Assembly (NCBI RefSeq): GCF_902459465.1
Contig: NC_047068.1
Location: 18,437,195 to 18,501,194 of the forward strand
Length of the DNA: 64,000 nucleotides
Source of the DNA: Asterias rubens
Taxonomy: Eukaryota; Echinodermata; Asteroidea; Forcipulatida; Asteriidae
Reading direction: 5' to 3'
The notes below the pieces were generated by a model. The model had not been told where the DNA came from and ran no database searches. It saw nothing but the letters and a program-made list of their open reading frames with translations. Positions within the stretch are counted from its first letter, which is position 1. Each line of letters opens with the position of its first letter. The translations under genes were made by a program, and so were the position numbers. This document shows positions 24,327-36,113 of this stretch, piece by piece.

Positions 24327-25366
24327 TCCAGGTTATTAGCTCGGTTATGAATACCCGATCCACCGAAGAAAAAGCACTGATACAAACACCACAATAAACT
24401 ATTAATGTAATATTATTTTTATTAAAATAAGTAATAAAAGTCGATGTCGGTCACTCCATACCCATGAGTCACTTCGTACCCAAATATCACACTCAAGTCA
24501 CTTCGTACCCAAGTTCGTACCTCCATCTGACTCTGACTGGTGCCATTTACACTGACTTGGTAACGAGGTGACCGACATTCATACAAATGTACATGAAACC
24601 TGAATGAAACCTACAGCTGCAATATTAATCCACATCACAAACTTGTTTGCGCTTGCGCAATGGTATTTGTGAATAGGTCTATGAACTGCTATGTACTAAA
24701 AACCCACGCCGCACACTTGGAACCAAGTCAACAATCAGCAAAATCTCCTCCAACGTGCATGGCATGTGTCGGGGGGGGGGTCTTTTATAAACGTATTAAA
24801 GGAGGGTCACAGGTCGCAGATACTTTTTTAGGGCAGAAAATTGTTTGCACATAAAATGGGTGAAGTATAACACGCCAACAATGTCGGGTGGTATTTATTT
24901 TAATTAGGGTTTACATGGTGCTGCGGCGCATCATACAGCAGCCACAGCCCAGGAACACCGGGGTGAACCTTCTTTCCTTTTCAATGAGTGCACTGGGTTC
25001 TTCCCGTTCAACACATGGGACCAACGGCTTTACGTCCAATCCGAAGGACGAAACAATGGTTAAATGTCTTGCTTAATGACACAAGTGTCACGGCTGATGC
25101 AAGGTTCAGCTCCTATGATAGGACTCTTCCCGATCCTCTGTGCTGTACATAGATACAGACGAAAGTAAGGCCGCCAGGGTTAATGCAATGGTATGATTTC
25201 ATGCAGTCTGTAACAAATAATTATTATAAAAAAGTATCCGTATTTGTAAAATGTATTATACATACCATTAATTTATTTATTCACAGTGCAATCATTCAGT
25301 GGGTTTCGTGAACTGGTATGGGGTGAGATAGACGGTGTTTCCGGTGAAATGGATATGGAGACGACA

Positions 25367-25728
25367 TTTAAAGGCACTTGATAGACATTGGTAGTTGTCA
25401 AAGACCACTAAATTCTCAGCTGGGGTTAGCCAACATTATGCATAAAATAGCAACCTGTGAAAATTTGGGTTCAATTGGTCATTGAATAATGCAACATGAA
25501 TAACGAAAGCAAAATCAGTCTTTGGCATTACTTTTGTGGTGCTTTCAGATGCATAATAAAGAGGCATCAGCTGGAGTATTTTATTACCTCTTTCTCAACA
25601 ATTGCATTATACCAGAGGGCGCCGTTTCACATAATGTTTTATACTACAACTGCTTTCCATCGCTTGATAACATTTTGTTATGCGCCAATCACTTTGAGTA
25701 TTTGTCAACAGTGTCCATTTTGCCTATT
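25367..25728. mobile_element. Diverged E-family element, unit C
   Basis: Counterpart of 1721-2083, with several single-base deletions. Confidence 0.62.
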
Positions 25729-26463
25729 AAAAAGAACAAACTAGAAACAGACAAAAGCATGATTTTTTTTTTACACTCGGTATACCTGTTTTTATTATCA
25801 ACAACGATTTGATCTGCTTCTCATAAGTGTGATAATGACGACGGTGCCAGCTTGGTTGAGTTTCGTTCATGTATCTGCTTCGAGACAATATTGAATCCCT
25901 CTGAAAAACGTATGATAGAGGAATATAGGTCAACGGCTTTTTGCAATATGTCATATCAATACAAAATTGTAAACCTGGACCAAAACTTGTTTCCAAAATA
26001 ATTATAAAGTAGGCCTATGCGCCAAAATCTATAGCAATTCATGAAAGCAAAAACAGCCTTGTTGCGTTACTTTGTGTGCTTTCTGATACATAATAAAAAA
26101 GGCCTCAGTTTTAAAGTATTTTATTACCCCTTTCTTAAGATAATTACATTACTCGAGAGGAGCCGTTTCCCACGATGAATAATGAACTCCCATTTTATTC
26201 TACTAACATTATTTCATTATTAGTTGCCATCGTTGTTAATCGTCAATTTCTAAATAAAATCATTATAATGTAAAAAGGAAAACAGGCTTTATAGCATGGT
26301 TAATAACTGTACAGATCCCTTCATTAAAATAGTGTTTTTATTTTAAATCCATACTCATTTATAGAATTACAATGTATTGTGTTTTAAAATAAAACTTATG
26401 TTTGACATTGATTAAGAAGTTCAAAATCTTCCGAAGCCATTGCCTTGATCCAAGACAAGATGA

Positions 26464-29400
26464 TCACATTTCAAATGTCAGACCAGTATCCTTAAGCCTC
26501 TCTTTGCATAGTGCGTCTAGAGCCTCGCTTTGAGATGGGGACAACTGTGCCTTCCAACCACCCTCTTTGCCTGAAATGGATAAAGGGAAAAGGTGCAATA
26601 CAATGCAATTATTGTTCAATTCAATTAAAGACAGTGGACACTATTGGTAATTGTCAAAGACTAGTCTTCACAGTTGGTGCATCTCAACATATGCATAAAA
26701 TATCAAACCTGTGAAAATTTCAGCTCAATCGGTCATCAAAGTTGCGAGATAATAATGAAAGAAGAAACACCCTTGTCACACGAAGTTGTGTGCTTTCTGA
26801 TGCTTGATTTCGAGACCTCAAGTTCTAAACTTGAGGTCTCGAAATCAAATTCGTGGAAAATTACTTCTTTCTCGAAAACTACGCTACGTCACTTCAGAGG
26901 GAGCGGTTTCTCACAATGTTTTATACCATCAACCTTTCCCCATTACTCGTAATCAAGAAAGGTTTTATGATGATAATTATTTTGAGTAATTACCAATAGT
27001 GTCCACTGCCTTTAAACAATTTTTTTTCCCATACTCACACTAATAAAAGACAGAATCATCAGGACATTATGGATAGTAGTGCAATGGGAGGCTTAGAACG
27101 CTAGGTGGCAGCAGAACAATGGATTTTACCTGGTACGTCTGCTGTCACCAAGCGTCCCAAAGTCGCTAATTTGTACAGATGATGCCCAAGATTACTAATG
27201 GGGCAGAAACATGGACACAACAAAACTGACAGCACAAACAGCAATGGAGAGACATTTAATAATGCTATACATGTTATCTCAATTAGAGACAGGATTAAAT
27301 GTACAGCAATACAAAAGAAAACAGGCTGGAGTAAGATACATCATAAGGACAACACAACAAGCAAAATTAGATGGACGACAAGAATAATGGATTGGCAACC
27401 AAGGATAGGGAATGGAAAAGAGGTAGACAGAGAAGAAGATGGAGAGATTACATCAGGGTTATGCAAGAACAACATATCCCAGAACTGCAAGAAATAGAAA
27501 TGAATGTCATTTACATGAGGAGGGCTACATCCTACACTGGATGAAGATGATGATGAATGTCAAAAAAATAGCGACAACATTAAGACCAGCTTAGAGCAGA
27601 GCCAAAGCGAGAGCTGTAGGGAGCGGTCTACAACAAAAGTTTCAGCGCTTTAACACATAAACATTGGTTTTATAGTCTTACCCTTTCTCATAAATGACTT
27701 TCCATCTGCAATCTTGCCAAACCATTGAGCAATAATAGTGTCTGGGATTAGGTCATAGGGTTATTCTTCATGCTCTCAAAGCTGCAGTGATCGGTAATGG
27801 CGTCTATGATTTCATCTGAGAAGGATTTCCCAAGGAACTCACTGATTTGCTTCACCGTCCCACGAAGGTCCTTATAGGATTGTAAGACAAAAACAAAAAA
27901 CAGTGTTCAAATCAACAGGGTTAAAACAACTTCACTGGCTCCCTATCTCTCAACGAATCATCTTCGAGCTGATTCTCCTTGTCCACAAAGCACTCAACGG
28001 CAAGGCTCCCAACTACATGAATATTATCTCGGAACTACTTCAAGTTAACACTCCGTCAAGGAATCTTTGACCATGTTGCTTCTCTTCATTGAACCTAGGC
28101 TACCCACTGACGATCAGTCAAAAATGCAATCGAAAATCTCCTCGGTAGAGTTAATGTGCTTTTCCAAGTCCATGGGTTCATCATGTATACTTTTAAATTG
28201 TACTATTCCTTTAAAACCCACCTTCTTCATGTCTTTAAACTGAAGCACCAGGACGTGATCTTCATTCCTCTTCTCCCAGAACTTCAGAATGTGATCCCAC
28301 CAACTGCCGAACGGAACTTGAAAATAAGAATATCAGATCGTATTGTTACGGTCGTTTCATGTTCATATACTAATGTGACAAAAACCGTTTGACAACAGAC
28401 CTCATTACTGAATAGGTCACAGTTTGTTTGTTCATGTTTTTTTCATGTTTCAGAAGAATGGAAAATCGAAAATCTACCTCGCGGTTGTAGAACTAGCAAG
28501 ACAAGTTCTCAAAAGAAATCTACCCAGCCAGTAGATACAAAGGCAAACCAAAACATAGAACCACCTTGTATTACTTACGGGTGTTTTCAGGAATCTCTCA
28601 AATACGTCATCAAATTGGTAATTCCTGTGAGGTGCTGTAAGATTTCCGTGATGAAAGAAAGACACAATGGTGTCTTTAGGATTCCTGATGACGTAGACCA
28701 TCTTAATCTTCTTCTCCCATACTTGAGGAGGTAGTAGTTGGCTTGGAAGATGAGACTTGATAAATCGAGGAGTGGACCTTGGCATATTGGCTACCATCTT
28801 ATCACTCCTTGGCATCTGAAGAAGAAACACATTTTTTAATAGGCCTATCCATAAAAGTGAAGTAACAAAATGCCCTTTTCGAAACAACGGCTGCGCCTTT
28901 GGATTCACCTTCAGGCTCCGTCTGAAGCCCCGAGCCCCAAGCATGTACGCAAAGCACGCGCAATAAAATAGGGAGGTTTAGCTGGGCGTTACGGCGAGCA
29001 AAAATGAACGCGAACATCAGACAATATGGTTTTGTTAAAATCTCACGTTTTTAGCATCCGTGAAGTTACCATTTTTACGTCGGTACGTACGTGCAGCAGA
29101 CGTCAAACGTGAGTATGAAATACTAGCCCAAAGTGGTGACGTCACCTCAAACCATACCAATTTCTGACGATCATGTTCATGTTCACGTATTTGCTCGAGT
29201 AACGTGCAGCTAAATCTCCCTCCAGCTACACGTTACGCGAGCAAAAAACGTGAACGTCAAAACATTGTGACGTATTTAATATAATATGTTAAAGGCAGTG
29301 GACACTATTGGTAATTACTCAACATAATTATGAGCACAAAACCTTACTTGGTAATGGGTAATGGGGAAAGGTTGATGGTATAAAACATTGTTAAAAACGG

Positions 29401-32400
29401 CTCCCTCTGAAGTGCCATAGTTTTCGAGAAAGAAGTAATTTTCCACGAATTTGATTTCGATACCTCAGATTTAGAATTTGAGGTCTCGAAATCAACCATC
29501 TAAACGCGCACAACTTCGTGTGACAAGGATGTTTTTTCTATCATTATTATATCGCAACTTGACCACCAATTGAGCATGTTGAGATACACCAAATCAGAAG
29601 ACTGGTCTTTGACAATTACCAATAGTGTCCACTGTCTTTAAGTAGTCTATACATTGTTACGTGTTTTGATAAGCCAATTGAGGGCAACGACAAGTCACCA
29701 CGTAAACTAATAGTAGTGCATTTTTTAGTAATTTTATTTACTAATTCGCGTCTACTTTACCTCTGGGTGCGCTGCACCAGCGTGGGTCATCTCTAAGAAT
29801 GGAACTCTAAGCAGTGTGTGTTTCTTATTTACTTCCTCAATGTTCCCATCGTGAAGTATAGTGGACATTATCTCTTGCGTCCACGTGGTTCCTTTATTAG
29901 GCGGGGAAAAAAGACCAACCAAAACCAAAGTCAAGAATAAGTAAAACGAGGAGGAAAAAATGAAAGGCACCGGACACGTTCTATTAATGTCATAGACATT
30001 TCTGCTTTGAATGGTGAAAGTGCAACTGCAAGATGGCCGCCTAATTGTCTTGCTAACTTGTGAAATGCTTCACCTGAGCAGTTTTGTCCTGCTACAGTGA
30101 GCACGAAATTTGCTTACCGTTAAGCAGCCTATGACATTGGGCCTATGTTGCCCAGACTAAAAATCCTTTTGTTTTATACTTTGTCAATTTGTTCGGGGGT
30201 CGTCAGGGTTATCCTGCTTCTTTAATTTCGTGTATACTGTACAAATTATTTGATGTAATTCTTTTCAATCTTTTTATTATCTCCTTTGTTGAGGTTTTGA
30301 GGAAATAGATAAATAACAAATAAAAAACCATACACCTTATGCTATACCTGATTTAGGGTAAGTAACAATGAACACGTCATCTTCTCGAATTTCAAACGTC
30401 TTGAGATCGTCCATGGTGCTTTTTAACGTATCTACATCAAGATGAACTCCTTCATACTCGTACGTATCAAAACCTTTTGCATCTTCTTGTTTCACATTGG
30501 CAAATACTGCCATCACTGAAGGAGAAATAAATAATACATGTTAAATTTGCATCGGGGATAAAGAATATTAAATAGTCTGTGTACTTTTGTATATTAAAGA
30601 AGGTTGAATAAAATTCCTCCTCTAGGGGAAAAACACAAATTCTGTAATATTACTTTAATTTTTTCCCCACAGAACTCCACAGGGGCTGCGTGTTAAGTAT
30701 ATTACACTATACAGTGCTCACAAACATCGGTTTAAGGGTAAAAAAAAATATAACTAAGAAACAAATACTAAGGTTTGCGATGTGACACCATTTACTTATA
30801 CCATTTTAGCCTACTATACAAATAAATAAAAACGTATAATTTCATTTATGTAATTTCACAGAAGAGTGCAAAGTACAAACGAAGAACGATAAAAACATAC
30901 ACATACACATTGTACTGTGATGGATTATAACAAGTATCTGAATTACTATCAGTTTATCTCCTGATGCCACAATTAAACAACCAGACAATATCTATTAAAG
31001 GCGGTCGGGACATTTTAATTAAAACACGGCTACAGCACCAAAATATGAAAAATAATTAAACTTAAAGTCACCTGGAAATATAATTTTTTTTCTTTCAAAC
31101 ATAAGTGTATATGCTTACGAACAATAAAACAATTTTTTTAGTAATTGTTTGTCACGATTTATATGTTTAAAAAATATATAAAGTTGTTTTGGGGGACTGA
31201 CTCCGCCTACCCCTTTTGCCTGCAATGCGTATAGTAAACACACGTGCAAAGTATATGTACGTCCAAGTCGTTAGTTGGTACATTTCAAAAAGTGTTTTTC
31301 TGCATTCAGCAGCAATACACCTGGTCGGCATTGCCGGAAATTCTTTTTTTTTTAAACGTACAAACTCACGACTGGGTCCGTACATGTACTTTGCAATTGT
31401 GTTTACTCTACGCATTACAGGCAAAGTCTGCCTCGATTGACGTCACGAACAGCGCCCTCTCGGGTCGGGGTCTACTCTTAAATTTGTAAATAACATAAGA
31501 ACTGATTGTTTAAAACCTTAGTTAACTGTTTATTCACATTCCACTCATCAAAACACATATATTAGTGACAAAAGCTTTATTTTGAAAAAATACCACTTCC
31601 AGGTGACTTTAAACTTGCAGAGTGGCACTGACCCCCACTTACTGACGTCTCTAAATACATGTACCAGGGATGTAGCGATATAGCGCAAAATGTAATGACT
31701 GGAACTAGTTGTCTGTAAATATTTGCCTCATGTGACCATTTGGAGGAAGGAAAACCCTGGAGGAAGGAAATCCTTTCGTCATCATGGTGTGACATGGCCC
31801 TAGAATAATTCCATGAGAACTTGATTGATTGCTTTCATAGACCATGTGAACTTTGTTTACAATAGGTGTGACCTTGAAATTCTTTGTGTATTATGGCAGG
31901 CACAATACTGCACAGGTCATAATTTATGGGAAACTTGACATTTTGTGTAATAATTTCCAGATAAATCCTGGACAATTTTTGAAATGTGCCCCCTTTCATC
32001 ATATCAAAATTGATAAAAATTGGACAGTGCAATCTCCATAAAGATTTTATGATTTCTTTCATTAGGCTGTGTACAAATCGTGCCTGCAGGAAGGAAGTCC
32101 AGGCTCTTTTGTAAACATGTGATGTCACAGGTCACACCGTCTATTGCAAGATGACTGTTGTGATAATACTACACATAGGACTGGTACAATTTTAAACTTG
32201 TTTATTCATAATAATTTATGGGATCATGCATGCTCAATGGCTCAACCATGCATGCCAGTGCTCAACACACGGACGTCACGTACTCACAGCTAGTCTTGGT
32301 TCCAAGACCATTGGTGTTGCGCGGTCACACACAACCAACGTTCCGATTATGCACGGCAAAAACTGTACACGCTTGTAATAAACGAACGCTAGCGGGCGCT

Positions 32401-35400
32401 CTGTTTCTCTGATTTCCGGATCTCACCATGTCCTGTGCTCACTGAAAACACTAATTAGCTTAATTAAAAAAGTAAAGCTGTCTGAGCTTCGAAACATTAT
32501 GGAATTGTAGGTCTTCGTGCATTATCAACAGAAATGTAAAAAAAATAAAAATGTGTAAAAAAATCCTTCAGCACGTAGAGTGCTACTTCGTGAAAACGCT
32601 GACGATATGTGTGCACATATAAGATGTCTCAAGATCATTTGGAAATGTTCTTTAGTCGTGTTCGCAGACGAGGTGGTTGGAATAACAATCCCAACTGCTT
32701 ACAGTTCAAGTGGACACTTCGTGCAATCCTGTTGAAGAACCGCATCATGCCATCAAAAAACGCCAATGTGAGTGTTGAAGAGCCGTCATCAAACGAGCTG
32801 TTTAAGGCCAAACCATCAGCCTCTGTCCACCACACCAATGCTAACATGCAAAAATTTGCAGAGCTGTTAAAGGAGCCATCTGAGTTTCATGACCACATTC
32901 TACACTACTTGGCTGGGTATATCATTCGACATGTATCTTCAGACTGCAAGTGCACACAGTGCTGTGTCGCATTGCACAAAAATACATCTGACTCCGCCTT
33001 TCAATCACAGAGCATGTTGACCACCAGGAAAGACCGTGGAGGTCTAATCAAACCAAGAGATGATGTCTTTCAAATTGTGAAGACCACAGACAGACTCTTA
33101 AGGCAGGATATAGCTTCCTATTTGGTTGTGCTAATAAATACTTTAAACAAGTTTATAGTAAATAAAAGTCGGCAAATATTAAGTAAGCAGGCCTGCATGT
33201 GTTTTTTTTTGTATAAAGGACAAGGGCACCTAAGCATTTTCTTCTCGATAAAGGGCACACCTATGTATGAGTAAATTTTAAGTTGCAAATTGAACATTTC
33301 AAGGGCACACCAATATGCCATCAGTTGCTTCCATTGCCCACGTGTACCACTACCAGGCCTTTATTTAATGTTTGCTGAGTTTTATTTTACTTTTCACATT
33401 TGACATGTGTTTTTATTCAACACATCTTTTGTGTTTTGTCGAGGTGCAGTTTGCAGTACAAGTATGCATACATGATAAATTGTTAAAATAATTTCTGATA
33501 AATTGTTATTATTGTTTCCTTTTTAAACGCACTGGACACCTTTGGTAATTGTCAAGACCATTTTATTTAAATTTTATTGAGAAATAACTTCTTTCACAAA
33601 GAAAAACTATGCTTCTTCAGAGGGAACCATTTGTAACAATGTTTTATATTTAACAGCTCTGCTCTCCATTGCTCATTACCAAGTAAAGTAATCCGAGTAA
33701 TTACCAACAGTGTTCAGTGCCTTTAAAATAGGTTTTTATTAATTTGAAAAGCATTAAAATATCCAATAGACCTTATGCATTGATGTCATCTTGCTGCCAT
33801 TTAGAGGTAGAGCAATGAGGAAACACTGAAATATGCGCGGTGCACAGGATGGGCCATGGAGCAACCTTTTTGGACCTCAAGAGGAGGGTGCCGTCAAATA
33901 AAATCAAGTGTGCACATAATGACATAAAGTATGCACAAGTCTATTTAGATATTTTAAAAAAGTACACTTAAAAGTGTACTTTTTTTCTGAAATAAAGATG
34001 TTTGGTCAAGTTTTGTTGTTGTTATTTTCATGGTTTAAAAAAAAATAATTGTTTTTACTTGTTTATTCATTGTCTTCAATGCTTGTTTTGTTTCTTTATT
34101 TTTAATGTATTTTGTTATATTATTATTATTATTATTATTATTTTTTTTTTGGGGGGGGCAGGCTTTCAATTGTTGATATACAACTGTACAATGTATTTTG
34201 CGAACACATTGAAGTATTTCAAATTTAGCTGAACGCAGGGAGCGGTCTACTGATTTGAAAATGTGGAAAGTTTTTGTTGCATATTGTTTTACAAATAAGA
34301 GGGTTTTTTCTGTTGAATTTTCAAGTTTTATTTTAATTAACTTTCATAATTCACATTTTGTTTGTTTGTTATGTCTTTTTTATTTAACCTAATAAATTGG
34401 AAATATAAATAACCACCGCGTTTGTTGTGTTATGTTTTAAGTTAAGTTTTCTTGCAATTCCGAGTCTCTTCAACGGGATGTCAGGGTGCTAATTGATAAG
34501 CCCAAAGGACGTACAATGTTTACCACAGGGTGGGTTAGATTTAAAGTCTCTTTAAGAAAGTTCACAAAATTTGACTTTTACGTGTAGGCCTACATGGTAC
34601 ATGTAGGAATACATGTAGTTGTGGTTATCACATTCCCGTACATGTAGTTTTTTTTCTAACCCTACAGTTAATTTTTTGTCATCGCCAAAGTTTATTTGGA
34701 TTGTGATAGAGCAAAAGTTATTGGATGCATTCAGTCCTAGATTTCGTATCCTCAAATCCCTCTCTTGTGACCCTGTTGCCACACGTTTTATGTTTGTAAC
34801 TTGCAAGTTGGATCCTAAAAATCCCAATTCTGGGTACGACACTACAAAGGCTAAACGCCGAAACTTTCTTTTAATTGTGCGCATACAGGAGAGCACTGAC
34901 TACTACTAATCCGGAAGATAAGCAAAGTAAGCCGAGACCACTCGGAACGTCCCCAGCCCTCTTAAAGTCCGTCCAGCATGACCTATTAGCAAGAGTTCGC
35001 GGCTCGGTATTCGACGATCTTGCTGAGCATTTCCAAGACCAAGACCTGACAGAGGAAGACGATCACGGCACACAACTTGTCAAGAAAATCAGTGGCTTGT
35101 TCATAAGAACTGTTTTGCATCACCATGGTAGACTGTATACCGAGCGATATGTGAACAAAAATAACGCGTCAAAGAGACATCAACTTACAAAAACCATCTT
35201 GTTTTTAGGCCAGTAACTGGATCAACCTTTCAATCTATTCTGTGGATTATCTTTCTGTCTTCACAAAGGTATTGTAAAATTTCCTATCAGTAAAAGCCTG
35301 GTCAAAAACTATTAATTTGCCGTTCAGAATTAATCGCACAGATCGGGAACTTCACCCGACAATTTGTTTTGTTTACGTTTTGTGTATGCCTAGCGTTATA

Positions 35401-35717
35401 ACATCCGGGTACTTTTCGCGCTGTTTGCCCGGTCTCTCCATGCCCGACGGTGCTGCCAATGGCCAGTGCGCCCTCTAGCTCTATGGTGACCACGCAACAC
35501 CAATGGTCTTGGAACCAAGACTAACTCACAGCATACTCGCAGACCTCCATGCTCACAGCCAGCAAAAATAATGTGTCATTTACAACAATTGGTCTCCAAC
35601 CTGTTATAAACATTAGTAATATTTACATTTCAGCGATCCGGCTATTGCCAATGCCCATACCATAGCAATTTTGAATCAGTACTCACTTTTCTGTTGTATG
35701 TCTTGAGGGGAAGCCAT
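26464..35717 (-). CDS. Cytosolic sulfotransferase C (SULT1-like), 7 exons, two apparent frameshifts
   Basis: Third tandem SULT. Exons 5' to 3': 35717-35687, 30515-30348, 29891-29761, 28815-28579, 28316-28222, 27870-27682, 26570-26464. Exon 4 is one base short (four T instead of five in 'gtgttttcagg' near 28590), giving FLKTPVSN instead of FLKNT. Exon 6 has two extra G (near 27747-27753), which puts a TAA right after PMT. All other exons match A or B in length and phase, and the PAPS motifs are present. Both lesions fall in the indel-rich tract 24480-30140, so I suspect sequence error rather than a dead gene. Intron 1 holds a 3.2-kb P-like transposon. If the lesions are real, the product would lack the C-terminal PAPS contacts. 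Confidence 0.75.
26625..27015. mobile_element. E-family element with central palindrome, unit C
   Basis: Counterpart of 2987-3378, in intron 6 of SULT C. Confidence 0.83.
27180..27590 (+). pseudogene. LINE reverse transcriptase C-terminal relic, unit C
   Basis: Counterpart of 3540-3960. One frame here reads RDRIKCTAIQKKTG and IRWTTRIMDWQPRIGNGKE, typical of LINE ORF2 ends. It is broken by frameshifts. Confidence 0.75.
27927..28160 (+). pseudogene. CR1/L2-type LINE ORF2 fragment, unit C
   Basis: Counterpart of 4290-4520, LHWLPISQRI block, in intron 5 of SULT C. Confidence 0.75.
28970..29272. mobile_element. 'gttacgcgagcaaa' foldback element, unit C
   Basis: Counterpart of 5336-5640; the left arm reads 'cgttacggcgagcaaa', apparently a one-base insertion. 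Confidence 0.58.
29289..29641. mobile_element. E-family element, unit C, intron 3
   Basis: Counterpart of 5656-6008. Confidence 0.82.
31066..31608. mobile_element. Kolobok-like short element, unit C
   Basis: 543 bp, TTAA on both sides (31062-31065 and 31609-31612). Shorter than in unit A because part of the left inner arm (the 'gacgtcaatcgaggcagag' block) is deleted. Confidence 0.8.
32609..33165 (+). pseudogene. P-element/THAP9-like transposase fragment, C-terminal half
   Basis: Reads TYKMSQDHLEMFFSRVRRRG followed by GWNNNPNCLQFK, the signature of the P/THAP9 transposase C-terminal region (SQDH-x-E-x-FF, GG-x-NNNP). Further on: DHILHYLAGYIIRH and a C-x-C-x2-C cluster (CKCTQCC), also typical. 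Similarity fades around LINTLNKFIVNK, where a 'tatagtaaat' donor-like site could end an exon. The open frame runs on to 33274, but that tail looks non-coding. Confidence 0.85.
33533..33726. mobile_element. Shortened E-family element nested in the P-like transposon
   Basis: Ends 'tttaaacgcactggacacctttggtaat' and 'aattaccaacagtgttcagtgccttt' are inverted. The central palindrome seen in full copies is missing. Confidence 0.72.
33956..33985. repeat. Perfect 30-bp hairpin ending in a T run
   Basis: AAAAAAGTACACTT and its complement around a two-base loop. It would look like a terminator in a bacterium; here it is a palindrome inside the transposon. Confidence 0.7.
34115..34159. repeat. Compound microsatellite (ATT)n-Tn-Gn
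   Basis: Repeated ATT, then a run of T, then a run of G. The same order of blocks occurs at 59856-59962. Confidence 0.8.
34894..35216 (+). pseudogene. C-terminal tail of the P-like transposase
   Basis: An open frame ending LYTERYVNKNNASKRHQLTK and ILFLGQ before a stop. Basic 'N-x-A-x-R-x-QLTK..LF-x-GQ' endings are typical of P/THAP9-like transposases. An acceptor-like 'gcgcatacag' precedes it, so it may be the last exon after an intron of about 1.7 kb that starts near 33170. Confidence 0.65.
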
Positions 35718-35871
35718 TGTTGCTCTTTGGTTGGTGTTCTATCTCTTGTGTGCAAGATCAAGGAAGTGACTGCGATGTAGAACCTCTGACGAGTGAGTGT
35801 TCGTAATTTGCTTGTTTAATATTCCAATTCTACCTCCATGATTATACACCATCCGATGCGTACCTTATTTA

Positions 35872-35883
35872 TACCTCTACACC
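35872..35883 (-). promoter_or_regulatory. TATA box of SULT C
   Basis: TATAAATAAGGT on the minus strand about 155 bp upstream of the exon 1 ATG. Confidence 0.55.
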
Positions 35884-36113
35884 GTACCTCTTGTCACCAC
35901 ATTCAATGTGAGCCGTACCTCTGCTCTGCTCTGCGCATGCACCGACTTCACTCAAACAACCGTATAGCTGTACAGTGGAGCAAAATATTTCTTTCTTTAT
36001 ATAAATGTGCACCGACATAAAAATTATAGGTATTCTGTATCTGTGTTTTGATTGGTCCAAGCATGGAGCTATACAAAAAGTCCGGGGTGACGTGGTCCGA
36101 GGTGACGTGGCTG

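Larger units (their letters stand above)
12731..24647. repeat. Tandem unit B of the sulfotransferase array (11.9 kb, contains a 500-N gap)
   Basis: Second copy of the unit. It has the uninterrupted site where unit A carries its MITE and lacks about 300 bp of the LINE relic in intron 6. The stretch 19305-22570 shows many single-base insertions and deletions against unit A, while 12731-18800 and most of 22570-24400 are clean. Confidence 0.93.
32291..35523 (+). mobile_element. P-element/THAP9-like DNA transposon, internally degenerate
   Basis: 3,233 bp with 38-bp terminal inverted repeats (32291-32328 and 35486-35523) that differ at one base and begin TAGTCTTGGTTCCAAGACCA. The direct repeat ACTCACAGC flanks it (32282-32290 and 35524-35532), fitting the 8-bp duplications made by P elements. 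Units A and B have the uninterrupted site. Two blocks of P-type transposase remain in the same orientation; the N-terminal THAP and most of the catalytic core are missing. It sits in intron 1 of SULT C, antisense to the gene. A nested E-family copy, a perfect hairpin and a microsatellite lie inside. Confidence 0.9.
24648..36113. repeat. Tandem unit C of the sulfotransferase array, truncated at the right
   Basis: Third unit. It follows units A/B up to 36113 and then departs inside the loop of the hairpin seen at 9293-9330, so it lacks the longer Kolobok-like element and the palindrome-rich element. It is interrupted by a P-like transposon (32291-35523). The stretch up to about 30140 is indel-rich and resembles unit A; beyond that it resembles unit B and is clean. 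Confidence 0.92.

Noticed and set aside
28474-28944. 156-codon minus-strand ORF in unit C
   Set aside because: It is SULT exon 4 with intron read-through on both sides; only 28579-28815 is exon.
32609-33274. Intact transposase gene
   Set aside because: Only part of the C-terminal half of a P/THAP9-like transposase is present; the frame's last 35 codons look non-coding.
33956-33985. Intrinsic transcription terminator
   Set aside because: Hairpin plus T run, but the context is an animal transposon where such signals do not terminate RNA polymerase II.
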